A stretch of 40,192 nt of DNA from Clostridium sp. UBA2485 (GTDB lineage Bacteria; Bacillota; Clostridia; Clostridiales; Clostridiaceae), in the NCBI RefSeq assembly GCF_002341865.1, contig NZ_DDOV01000061.1:1-40192 (forward strand). The letters are read 5' to 3'. The position numbers and the translations under genes are program-made. Under the pieces are notes generated by a model, which searched no databases, was not told the DNA's origin, and saw nothing but the letters and a program-made list of their open reading frames with translations. Position 1 is the stretch's first letter, and every line of letters begins with the position of its first letter. Positions 23,701 through 30,730 of the stretch are shown here, piece by piece.

Positions 23701-25023
23701 GAAGCAGATGTTTCAGTTGAAAAGACAGCAAGTCCAAATCCGGTAGCGCCAGGAGGAGTGCTAACCTATACAATTGTAGTAGCGAATGCAGGACCATCGG
23801 ATGCACAAAATGTTGTTTTAACTGATAGTATTCCACCTAGTATTATAGGACCAGAATTTTCAATAAATGGAGGATTAACATTTAATCCATGGCCAGGAAC
23901 TCTTAGTATAGGAACCTTACCAGCTGGAACTTCTAGAACTATTTTAATTAGAGGAACAGTAAGTTCATCAGCTACAGGAACTATAACTAATACAGCAACT
24001 GTAACTTCAACAACACCAGATCCTGATCCATTTAACAACACATCTACAGTAGTTACAGAAGTAGCTGCAGTACCAGGAGAAGCAGATATTTCAGTTGTAA
24101 AGACAGCAAGTCCAAATCCAGTAGCACCAGGAGGAGTGCTAACTTATACACTTGTAGTATCGAATGCAGGACCATCAGATGCACAAAATGTTGTTTTAAC
24201 TGATAATATTCCATCTAGTATTATAGGACCAGAATTTTCAGTAGATGGAGGAGTAACGTTTAATCCATGGACAGGTTCTCTTAGTTTAGGAACCTTATCA
24301 GCTGGAAGTTCTAGAACAATTTTAATTAGGGGAACAGTAAGTTCATCAGCTACAGGATGTATAAATAATACAGCAATTGTAACTTCAACAACACCGGATC
24401 CTAATCCGATTAATAATGTATCATCTATATGTATAGAGATAGAAACTGGGGCACAAGGAGAAGCAGATATTTCAGTTGAAAAGACAGCAAGTCCAGATCA
24501 AGTAATGCCAGGAGAAGTGCTCACTTATATAATTACAGTATCCAATGCAGGACCATCAGATGCAGAAAATGTAGTGTTAACTGATAATATTCCACCTAGC
24601 ATTATAGAACCAGAATTTTCAATAGATGGAGGGGTAACATTTGATCCATGGCCAGGAACTCTTAGTATAGGAACCTTACCAGCTGGAACTTCTAGAGTCA
24701 TTTTAATTAGAGGAACAGTAAGTTTACGTGCTAAAGGATGTATAGTTAATACAGCAAAGGTAACTTCAACAACACCAGATCCTAATCTGCGTAACAACAC
24801 ATCATCTGCATGTGTAGAGGTTTGTAGGTGTAATCATAAATGTTTTGAATGTGATAAAGGCCTTGAATGTGATAAATGGTTTGAATGTGATGAATGTTTT
24901 GAAAGCGATGAATCTGATAAATGTCTTGAATGTTTTAAATGTAATCGATGTGGAAAAATTAGGAAATGTAGTAAGTGTGGAAAAAACAAAAGTTGTAATT
25001 GTATAAGAAATGGTTTTTCGTAA
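20725..25023 (+). CDS. Giant DUF11 tandem-repeat surface protein with Cys-rich tail
   Basis: This 1432-residue protein has an SdrD_B-like domain (about 1-75), a beta-sandwich region (about 150-355, with YLFSSWILNL and a terminal DDVSL) and a first divergent DUF11 domain (about 360-488). Seven DUF11 units of 125-127 residues follow, starting near A492, 618, 743, 869, 994, 1120 and 1247. The last 66 residues (1367-1432) contain 15 Cys in CxxC-type spacing. Units 4, 6 and 7 each hold one Cys pair (GCI..NTA and S-x-C-V/I-E); the others have none. There is no signal peptide, membrane segment or LPXTG motif, so export by the usual route is unlikely. DUF11 proteins are components of Clostridium taeniosporum spore appendages, so a mother-cell-made spore-surface protein is my best inference. 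GAGGTG precedes the ATG; CATTATATA at 20689 weakly resembles a sigma K -10. Confidence 0.85.
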   Translation: MATVSGRVIFDRDRSATINAGDSGIANVPVVLQNTATNARLVVLTDANGNYSFINVPNGDYRIVQSFGTSGGIPTPGDFNNAVVGPVPVGTNPPISFATNPPPGSTNLDSLTPDTLLVTVTGANLTNENFLDGPVIYTPIQNILDPCVSVSNVNLINVADNGTFGFFPPGTPANTGAPVEPYPGVTPDFTYVLPDPTKFTPIGGEYTVQNIMTNAMSNEIGAWWRIADHTTGNETGRMMVVNGFNPGAIFFRDVVSVQPNTNYLFSSWILNLFKVTGYPNPQLGVRILDQNGNVLYSATLGAQIPVNTNAPEWKQIGTVINSQNNTSLTVEFLSEGPEVIGNDYAIDDVSLNEVQVPLFIPVKTISTPVANVGETVTYTVTLENTCTSPLTNVFFKDNVPNGLLFVAGSVTVNGVSEESSDPNIGFTIPDIPGGSTATINFDAVVNAVPTPNPALNTATINYSYTPVEGGIENNFTVDSNTVPLEVRAPVVADISVIKTGSPNPVMSGEILTYTIDVSNLGPSDAQNVVLTDTIPPEITGTEFSTDGGVTFNPWPGSLSIGTLLNQETRTILIRGTVAPVAPGFITNTATVTSTTPDPNPSNNTSTSVIEVNESTQEADIGVFKSVGLNPVPAGGMVVYPITVSNFGSADAQNVVLTDAIPPEITGAEFSTDGGSTFNPWPGFFNIGTLPAGETINILIRGTVSPTATGIISNTAEVSSTTPDPNPSNNTSTVDVEVIAPVEADISVAKTASPNPVAPGEVLTYTIVVANAGPSDAQNVVLTDSIPSSIIGPEFSTNGGATFSSWPGSLNIGTLPAGQTRTILIRGTVSPSATGVIANTATVTSSTPDPNPGNNTSTVDVEVIPVVGEADVSVVKTASQNPVMPGGVLTYTLVVSNAGPNAAENVVLNDNISSSIIGPEFSVDGGITFNPWTGSFNIGTLPAGSSRTILIRGTVSPTATGCINNTAIVISTTPDPNPLNNVSSVCVEVVPQAEADVSVEKTASPNPVAPGGVLTYTIVVANAGPSDAQNVVLTDSIPPSIIGPEFSINGGLTFNPWPGTLSIGTLPAGTSRTILIRGTVSSSATGTITNTATVTSTTPDPDPFNNTSTVVTEVAAVPGEADISVVKTASPNPVAPGGVLTYTLVVSNAGPSDAQNVVLTDNIPSSIIGPEFSVDGGVTFNPWTGSLSLGTLSAGSSRTILIRGTVSSSATGCINNTAIVTSTTPDPNPINNVSSICIEIETGAQGEADISVEKTASPDQVMPGEVLTYIITVSNAGPSDAENVVLTDNIPPSIIEPEFSIDGGVTFDPWPGTLSIGTLPAGTSRVILIRGTVSLRAKGCIVNTAKVTSTTPDPNLRNNTSSACVEVCRCNHKCFECDKGLECDKWFECDECFESDESDKCLECFKCNRCGKIRKCSKCGKNKSCNCIRNGFS

Positions 25024-25470
25024 AGAAATGGAAACACAAGATTAAGCATATATTTTTAATAATAGATGAGGATATCAACAAAAGTTGTAGGTGTTTTTAA
25101 CAAGGGTGAAAAGTTTTGCTTCTTAAATAGGACAGTATAAAGGGGATGTATCAAAATTTATTTTGATACTTTCCGATAAACAAAGAGGAGGTTCGAGTTC
25201 AAACTTCCTTTTTGTACATAATAATGTCATGAAAAACTTTAAAAAATGTGATACATATATAGCAAATAGGTTTCCAAGTAAAGATAGAGATTATATTTAG
25301 TCGTGAACTAGAAAAGTCTTGTAGTAGAGATATAAGGTTTTTTACCTACGGTAATGGGAACTGTATCATAAATAAATACTATTTTTACTAAAAGTTAGAT
25401 GAATGTATGGTGGTAAGGTAAGCCTTGGAATCTGCCATGAAACTTACCTATATAATTAATTAAATGAAGA
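25024..25470. other. Gene-free stretch after the repeat protein
   Basis: No gene seen. It contains a perfect 10-bp hairpin GTATCAAAAT/ATTTTGATAC (25148-25169), which may end the repeat-protein transcript, then AGGAGGTT/AACTTCCT followed by TTTTT (about 25186-25216). Near 25415-25450 AGGTAAG and CTTACCT can pair. Confidence 0.5.
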
Positions 25471-25514
25471 GATTGTTTCAAAACTAAGAAATCAGTTAAG
25501 AAACAGTCTTTTTT
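25470..25514 (+). terminator. Intrinsic terminator, orphan
   Basis: AGATTGTTTC (25470-25479) pairs with GAAACAGTCT (25500-25509), followed by TTTTT. No intact gene lies just upstream of it. Confidence 0.65.
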
Positions 25515-25544
25515 ATTTAATAGTGTAAATTACACTATTAAATA
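25514..25544. repeat. 31-nt perfect palindrome
   Basis: TATTTAATAGTGTAA (25514-25528), one central A, then TTACACTATTAAATA (25530-25544). It starts in the T-run of the preceding terminator. Confidence 0.75.
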
Positions 25545-25749
25545 ATGAGAAATAAATACTATAATATTTTCTGTAATCATTTTATGGAATTGGCGGAATA
25601 TAGGAGTTACGCAGGCGTATATGTTGGCTGTACTTTTAAAAATAAATATTTGATCAGGATTTTTTAGTTATAGGGTCTCTTAATGAAAATTTAACTTATG
25701 CACAGTTTTAATTTACATATAAAATTTTTACAATGAATAGTGAAGAATT

Positions 25750-25887
25750 ATGGTTAAAACTCCGCCGGCAAAGCCTTACTGTGAATTATGTGTGGAATGT
25801 ATTCAAAGTTGTCAAAAGAAGGCGATTGATTATAAAGGTGTGGCAGAAAAAGGGAAACAATATTTAAATCCTAATGTAAAATTGTAA
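25750..25887 (+). pseudogene. 4Fe-4S ferredoxin-domain fragment
   Basis: A 45-codon ORF (MVKTPPAKPYCELCVECIQS...) carries C11-x2-C14-x2-C17-x3-C21, one four-cysteine iron-sulfur motif, and ends NPNVKL. It looks like the C-terminal domain of a larger iron-sulfur protein. There is no convincing ribosome-binding site, and upstream sequence (25550-25749) has only short broken frames. The start segment also occurs, more decayed, at 36368-36400. Confidence 0.55.
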
Positions 25888-25890
25888 GTA

Positions 25891-25985
25891 ATGGGTCATA
25901 AGCTAACTTTATATAGTTTATGGCTTATTTTTGTTTAATAAAAATTTGTAAGGTTGCTTTGGGAAAAGCACTTAGATAAGATATG
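25891..25985 (+). repeat. Direct repeat copy B
   Basis: 95-bp copy of 20488-20583. Its terminator stem is weakened by base changes (ATGGGTCATAA against TTTATGGCTTAT). It lies 44 bp before the next gene. Confidence 0.85.
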
Positions 25986-26028
25986 AATAGAATGTGTATA
26001 TCTATAAAATTAAGGAGAAAATAAAAAT

Positions 26029-26931
26029 ATGAGTGAAGTTTTATTAATAGATGGAAAAAAATATATTTATAAGTGTAATTACAAAGATGATGCCAAATTA
26101 AGAAATAGTTTTAATAGCTTAACAGAAAAAACTTATGGTTTTAATTTTGAACAATGGTACGAGGGTGGATATTGGGGAGACAAATATATACCATATTCCT
26201 TATTAGATGGAGATAAAGTAGTGTCTAACGTTTCAGTAAGTATTATAGATTTTTTAATTTTAGGAGAGCAAAAGAGATATATACAAATTGGAACTGTTAT
26301 GACAGATGAAGATTATAGAGGACAAGGATTGTCCAGAGCACTTATGGAGATAGTGTTAAAAGAATGGGAGGATAAATGTGATCTTATTTATCTTTTTGCT
26401 AATGATAGTGTTCTTGACTTCTACCCGAAATTTGAATTTAAAGTATGTGATGAATACCAATACTCAATAAACAAAACTAAAGAAGATAAGACAGAGAATA
26501 TAAGAAAGATGAGTATGGATAATGATAGTGATAGAGAAACTATTTACAATATAGCTTGCAATACAATACCTTTCTCAAAGGTTTCTATGAAAAATAATGC
26601 ATCTCTTATAATGTTTTATTGCACATCTTTTATGAAAGATAATATTTATTATCTTGAGGACTATGATACAGTGGTTATATGTGAGTTTAATAAAGATATT
26701 TTATATTTACAAGAAGTGCTTAGTGCAAAAGAAGTAAAGTTAGATAATATTATTAATGCAACGATGAATGAGAAAACTAAGAAAGTAGTTTTGGGATTTA
26801 CTCCAGAGGATACTTCCTCTTATGAAAAAACTTTGGTAAATGAAGAAGATACTACTCTTTTTATCAAAATAGGAAAGGATAATCCATTTAAAACAGAAGA
26901 CTTAATGTTCCCTGTATTGTCTCATGCATAA
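26029..26931 (+). CDS. GNAT-family N-acetyltransferase (Eis-like architecture)
   Basis: This 300-residue protein has its GNAT core near residues 60-130. The acetyl-CoA loop YRGQGLSRAL (fitting R-G-x-G-x-S/A) follows the strand QIGTVMTDED, and VLDFYPKFEFK is the usual C-terminal GNAT motif. The 150-residue C-terminal region suggests a two-domain acetyltransferase such as Eis, but I cannot confirm that fold. AGGAG precedes the ATG. A bidirectional terminator separates it from the converging regulator gene. Confidence 0.82.
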   Translation: MSEVLLIDGKKYIYKCNYKDDAKLRNSFNSLTEKTYGFNFEQWYEGGYWGDKYIPYSLLDGDKVVSNVSVSIIDFLILGEQKRYIQIGTVMTDEDYRGQGLSRALMEIVLKEWEDKCDLIYLFANDSVLDFYPKFEFKVCDEYQYSINKTKEDKTENIRKMSMDNDSDRETIYNIACNTIPFSKVSMKNNASLIMFYCTSFMKDNIYYLEDYDTVVICEFNKDILYLQEVLSAKEVKLDNIINATMNEKTKKVVLGFTPEDTSSYEKTLVNEEDTTLFIKIGKDNPFKTEDLMFPVLSHA

Positions 26932-26982
26932 TGATAAATAGAAAAGGTGAGGTGCTTCTGATAACCTGCGCATTTGAATCAT

Positions 26983-27020
26983 GAAACCACCACAATACAG
27001 AAATGTGTTGTGGTGGTTTC
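26983..27020. terminator. Bidirectional terminator between convergent genes
   Basis: GAAACCACCACAA (26983-26995) pairs perfectly with TTGTGGTGGTTTC (27008-27020). T-rich sequence follows on the plus strand. Confidence 0.75.
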
Positions 27021-27040
27021 TTATTTATATATGTTTAATT

Positions 27041-27994
27041 TTAATTATCATATAGTTTAATTACTTCAGAAGCTTTTATTTTAATTTCATTAATAGCTTC
27101 AATAGGTTTAATTATTTTTATATTTTTACCATATGTAAAAGCAAATTCAATACCTTGCCAAATATCATCAAAATTAATATCTAAATAAATTTCATTATCT
27201 TTTACAACTTCATTATTTATAGTTATAAATTTTCTTTCTTTTATATGATTTATAATAGAAAGTTTAACCTTAAAAGTAAAAGTATATTTAGGAATTAAAG
27301 CTTTAAAATTACTTGTAGATGATTTCCAATAAGCTTCTAAGTTAAAATCATTTGGTCTGTCAAAATACTCGTCTATCAAAAAGGTACTTTCTATAGAGGT
27401 TACTTTATAGGTTTTAATAACTTCAGTGTTTATTCCAATTAAATACCAAATACCTCTTTTACATACTAATCCTAATGGATTTAAGATTACTTCTTTTGTT
27501 TCATTTATTTTTCTATATACTATTTTTAATATTTTATGGTTCCAAATAGCATTTTGCAATACAGAAAGAATATCTTTATTTACATTAGTAGGATTTTCAC
27601 TCCAAGTATGCATATCTATGTAAATATAGTTTTGAATATTTTCAATTTCTTTAATTTGATAAGGAGAGGAATTGCCTAAGAGCTTAAGTATTGTAGAGTC
27701 TTTAAGTTTTTGAATTCCCAAGTCTTCTAAAATTTTATCGCCAGTTGGGAGAAATAGCGAATAAATTTCCTCATCATTTATTCCGTTTAAAGAAGTTTTA
27801 TAATCTCCTAAAAGTTTTATTCCGCCATTTGTTCCTCTATCACTAAATACAGGTATTCCAAGGCTGCTTAAAGAGTCAATATCTCTATAAATAGTTCTAA
27901 CAGAGACTTCTAATCTTTGAGCTAATTCATTAGCTGTTAACTTTTTATGTATTTGTAACAACATTAATATAGAAATTAATCTATCTGCTTTCAT
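27041..27994 (-). CDS. YafY-type transcriptional regulator (HTH_11 plus WYL domain)
   Basis: This 317-residue regulator starts with a helix-turn-helix (KADRLISILMLLQIHKKL, then LAQRLEVSVRTIYRDIDSL, residues 1-45). A WYL domain follows in the middle (about 135-210, KILKIVYRK... and GIWYLIGIN, where W-Y-L is present), then a WCX C-terminal extension. WYL domains sense ligands or nucleic acids; the inducer here is unknown. AAGGAG lies before the ATG. It is divergent from the DHFR-like gene at 28142 and probably controls that gene and itself. Confidence 0.88.
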   Translation of the reverse strand: MKADRLISILMLLQIHKKLTANELAQRLEVSVRTIYRDIDSLSSLGIPVFSDRGTNGGIKLLGDYKTSLNGINDEEIYSLFLPTGDKILEDLGIQKLKDSTILKLLGNSSPYQIKEIENIQNYIYIDMHTWSENPTNVNKDILSVLQNAIWNHKILKIVYRKINETKEVILNPLGLVCKRGIWYLIGINTEVIKTYKVTSIESTFLIDEYFDRPNDFNLEAYWKSSTSNFKALIPKYTFTFKVKLSIINHIKERKFITINNEVVKDNEIYLDINFDDIWQGIEFAFTYGKNIKIIKPIEAINEIKIKASEVIKLYDN

Positions 27995-28016
27995 ATTAAA
28001 TATCTCCTTTTCAATA

Positions 28017-28049
28017 TGACATAAGGTGTCAACTATTATAAGTTATAAT
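28017..28049 (+). promoter_or_regulatory. Candidate operator and -10 between divergent genes
   Basis: TGACA (28017-28021), five bases, TGTCA (28027-28031) is a perfect dyad, followed by a perfect -10 TATAAT (28044-28049) for the rightward gene. It is a likely binding site of the WYL regulator; no good -35 is present, which would fit an activated or poorly recognised promoter. Confidence 0.5.
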
Positions 28050-28141
28050 GTATCTTATATCAAGTAGAAACTCTGAATATAAAGAATTCTACTGACAAAT
28101 AATTAATATATTTAAAAGTATAAGAAAGTGAGGGGAAAAAT

Positions 28142-28666
28142 ATGAGCAGAAAGATAATACTAAATTTAGCAATAAGTATTGACGGATATATAGCAACAGA
28201 AGATGGTGGATTTGATTGGATAGTTGGAGATGGGGATGATAAATTAGATACTGAAAAGAAGTGGGATTATGATGAATTTTTAAATGGTGTAGATGTTGTA
28301 GTTATGGGTAAAAACTGTTATGACCAAAACTTCCATAATGATTTTAATAATAAAAAAGTATATGTAGCAACATCACAGGAATTACAAGACCATGACAATA
28401 TACATTTTATAAATGGTGATATATGCAAAGTAATAGAAGAAGAAAGAGAAAAGGAAGGTAAAAATATATTCTTATTTGGTGGTGGAGGTCTCGTAGATAA
28501 TTTTATTAAAGCAGATATTATTGATGAGTATGTAATTGGGATAATTCCTACAATATTAGGAAAAGGCAGACCACTATTCCTTGGGAATAATCCTAAGATA
28601 GATTTACATTTAGAGCAGTATAGTATGGATAAGGGGATTGCAGTATTAAGATATTCAAAGAGATAA
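28142..28666 (+). CDS. Dihydrofolate reductase-like / RibD C-terminal domain protein
   Basis: This 174-residue protein has the RibD-C/DHFR fold pattern: RKIILNLAISIDGYIA at the start, VVVMGKNCYDQ, a Gly-rich FLFGGGGLVDNF nucleotide loop (about 116-127), and PTILGKGRPLF near the end. It is the YyaP/YwjB-like type of short NAD(P)H-dependent reductase; the substrate is unknown, and true folate reduction is not implied. AGTGAGGGG precedes the ATG. It is divergent from the WYL regulator. Confidence 0.85.
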   Translation: MSRKIILNLAISIDGYIATEDGGFDWIVGDGDDKLDTEKKWDYDEFLNGVDVVVMGKNCYDQNFHNDFNNKKVYVATSQELQDHDNIHFINGDICKVIEEEREKEGKNIFLFGGGGLVDNFIKADIIDEYVIGIIPTILGKGRPLFLGNNPKIDLHLEQYSMDKGIAVLRYSKR

Positions 28667-28773
28667 ATATACTATTAAGAAATGCACAAAGGAATCAATG
28701 AATACAAATTTTCCTATTATACAATTAATGATTAATAATTAGTAGGTTCTAATAGTCATGTTTCGCTTTCACT

Positions 28774-28805
28774 AAAAACCTCCACAGAAATGTGGAGGTT
28801 TTTTC
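28774..28805 (+). terminator. Terminator with GAAA tetraloop
   Basis: AAAAACCTCCACA (28774-28786), loop GAAA, TGTGGAGGTTTTT (28791-28803). Very strong hairpin with T-run, about 110 bp after the DHFR-like gene. Confidence 0.88.
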
Positions 28806-28889
28806 AAGTATTTTCATTTTAAATAAGTTATTAGCTAACATCATTTTAATACTTTATAGAAAAAAATACGTACATTTTTAAATAATATG

Positions 28890-28918
28890 TTGAAAATGTT
28901 CGAATTTAGTGTTATTAT
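28890..28918 (+). promoter_or_regulatory. Sigma A promoter of the purine salvage operon
   Basis: TTGAAA (28890-28895), 17 bp, TATTAT (28913-28918). The transcript would begin about 10 bp before the riboswitch aptamer. Confidence 0.75.
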
Positions 28919-28936
28919 GAAAATGAAAAAAGTTGA

Positions 28937-29010
28937 TGTCTTCGTATATTTCTGGTGATATGGTCCAGATGTCTCTACTAGAACTCCGTAAAGGTTCTGA
29001 CTATGAGAAT
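28937..29010 (+). ncRNA. Purine riboswitch, guanine type
   Basis: All conserved parts are present in order: TTCGTATA (P1 5'), TCTGG-TGATATGGT-CCAGA (P2 and loop 2), TCTAC (J2/3), AGAAC-TCCGTAAAG-GTTCT (P3 and loop 3), and GACTATGAGAA (J3/1 and P1 3'). The specificity base in GACTAT is C (29001), which pairs with guanine; adenine aptamers have T there. It controls the NCS2 permease and phosphoribosyltransferase genes. I see no obvious intrinsic terminator between aptamer and gene, so the switching mechanism is unclear. Confidence 0.95.
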
Positions 29011-29059
29011 TTATTTATTACTAGAGGATAAGTGGGCAATTTAAAGGGGGAAAACAACT

Positions 29060-30112
29060 ATGTCAGACTTTCTTACTGACTTTCTAGCAATCATAGGTGT
29101 TGTTCTAAATGGCTTACCACAAGGATTGTTAGCGTTAACATTTGGTTTTGCTTCAATTCCAACAGCATTTGCATTTTTAGTGGGAGCAGCTGGAAATTTA
29201 CTAACAGGCTCAGTTGCACCTATTTCTTTTCAAGCAGAAACTATAACATATGCAGGAACTGCTGGCAAGGATATGGAAGAAAGACTTTCAATGATATTCT
29301 TTGGTGCAGTTATAATGACTTGTATAGGAATATTCGGGTTTTTAGGTAAAATCGTAAATTTTATAGGTCCAACAATTACCACAGGTATGATGGCAGGTGT
29401 TGGAATAATGCTTGCAAAGGTATCTATGGACATGCTAAAAAGTGAAAAAGTTGTAAGTATTGTATCAATTGCCGCTGCAGTAGCAATATACTTTGCTACA
29501 AATGATTTGGTTCTAACTATTACTATTTCAGTAGTTATTTCAAGTATTGTTGGAAATATCATTAATAAGGATATGAGAAATGTTGAAATACCTAAAGAAA
29601 AAATCGAAAGACGTAAACTTAGCTTTAATAGTAAAGTATTAAGAGGGGCACTTGGAATGGTGTGCTTAAATATTGGATCTAATATAGCTTTTGGACAAAT
29701 TACTGGAAGTATGGCTAATACAAATGTAAATATTGATCATCTTTCTGTTATAAGCAGCTTAGCTGATATGGGTTCTTCATTATTTGGTGGTGCACCAGTT
29801 GAATCTATAATTTCAGCAACAGGAAGTGCTCCACATCCATTAGCAGCTGGTGTAATCATGATGTTAATTATGGCTGCTATATTATTTTTAGGATTACTAC
29901 CAAAGATAGGTAAATATGTACCTTCTCAATCAATTAGTGGTTTCTTATTTGTACTAGGTATTTTAGTAACAGTGCCAGGAAATGCAGCTGCTGCTTTAGC
30001 AGGAACAGACAGTTTAGTTGGTGGTGTTACTATGGGAGTAACAGCAATAAGTGATCCATTCTTTGGAATGCTTGCAGGAATTATAACTAGATTTGCCGTA
30101 GGATTATTTTAG
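29060..30112 (+). CDS. NCS2-family purine permease (short form)
   Basis: This 350-residue membrane protein has about ten to eleven hydrophobic segments and the NCS2/AzgA-like landmarks FQAETITYAGTAGKDMEER, GPTITTGMMAGVG and PVESIISATGSAPHP. It should import guanine or a related purine, as the guanine riboswitch before it implies. The length is below the usual 420-450 residues of NCS2 proteins, but the reading frame is clean and a gene follows 13 bp later, so it looks like a natural short form rather than a broken gene. GGGGG lies before the ATG. Confidence 0.82.
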   Translation: MSDFLTDFLAIIGVVLNGLPQGLLALTFGFASIPTAFAFLVGAAGNLLTGSVAPISFQAETITYAGTAGKDMEERLSMIFFGAVIMTCIGIFGFLGKIVNFIGPTITTGMMAGVGIMLAKVSMDMLKSEKVVSIVSIAAAVAIYFATNDLVLTITISVVISSIVGNIINKDMRNVEIPKEKIERRKLSFNSKVLRGALGMVCLNIGSNIAFGQITGSMANTNVNIDHLSVISSLADMGSSLFGGAPVESIISATGSAPHPLAAGVIMMLIMAAILFLGLLPKIGKYVPSQSISGFLFVLGILVTVPGNAAAALAGTDSLVGGVTMGVTAISDPFFGMLAGIITRFAVGLF

Positions 30113-30125
30113 GGAGGAATTTAAT

Positions 30126-30692
30126 ATGAATACATATAATTTAGAATTACTTTCATTAAAGAGAGAATTACCTTTAATGAAAATTAAAGATGACTTAGCT
30201 ATTGCAAGTTTTGTAATACTAGGTGATACTGAATTAGTACAAACAGTTGCACCTGCAATATCAGATAAATTAAAGGATATAGATGTAATTGTCACTGCTG
30301 AGGCAAAAGGAATACCTTTAGCATATGAAATTTCAAAGCTTTTAGGTATGAAGGAATTTATTGTAGCTAGAAAAAGCATTAAGGCTTATATGGATTCACC
30401 AATAACTGAGGAAGTAAATTCAATTACTACTCAAAAGAAACAATTTTTATGCTTAGACAAAATTGATGCAGAAAAGGTGAAAGGAAAAAATGTTGCTATT
30501 ATAGATGATGTTATTTCCACCGGGGAGTCATTAAGGGTTGTTGAAAAGTTAGTTGAAAAAGCTGGTGGTATCGTCAAAGCAAAAGCTGCAATTCTAGCTG
30601 AAGGAGATGCTTCAAATAGAGATGATATTATATTTATAAAAAGACTTCCGCTATTTAAAGTTGATGAAAATGAAAATTTTATAGAGATATAG
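30126..30692 (+). CDS. Purine phosphoribosyltransferase
   Basis: This 188-residue type I phosphoribosyltransferase has the PRPP-binding loop VAIIDDVISTGES (about 121-133) and an upstream TAEAKGIPLAYEIS segment like those of adenine and xanthine phosphoribosyltransferases. It converts a free purine base and PRPP to the nucleotide. Its place behind a guanine riboswitch and permease favours xanthine or guanine as substrate, although the sequence itself resembles the Apt/Xpt group in general. AGGGAGG precedes the ATG. Confidence 0.85.
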   Translation: MNTYNLELLSLKRELPLMKIKDDLAIASFVILGDTELVQTVAPAISDKLKDIDVIVTAEAKGIPLAYEISKLLGMKEFIVARKSIKAYMDSPITEEVNSITTQKKQFLCLDKIDAEKVKGKNVAIIDDVISTGESLRVVEKLVEKAGGIVKAKAAILAEGDASNRDDIIFIKRLPLFKVDENENFIEI

Positions 30693-30730
30693 TATAGATA
30701 AACTACTTTAAAATTAATTTCTTAAACTAA

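Noticed and set aside
20904..24800. Antisense open frames of 60-91 codons opposite the DUF11 repeats
   Set aside because: They recur at the same place in each repeat unit and are by-products of the repeat's codon pattern; no ribosome-binding sites.
20725..25023. Sortase-anchored adhesin
   Set aside because: No N-terminal signal peptide and no LPXTG, hydrophobic segment or charged tail at the C-terminus; the end is Cys-rich and hydrophilic.
25180..25220. T-arm-like sequence GGTTCGAGTTC suggesting a tRNA or tRNA fragment
   Set aside because: No matching acceptor, D or anticodon arms nearby; the segment folds better as a plain hairpin with a T-run.
29060..30112. Truncated permease pseudogene
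   Set aside because: Clean reading frame, good start, family motifs from start to end and tight coupling to the next gene favour a functional short form.
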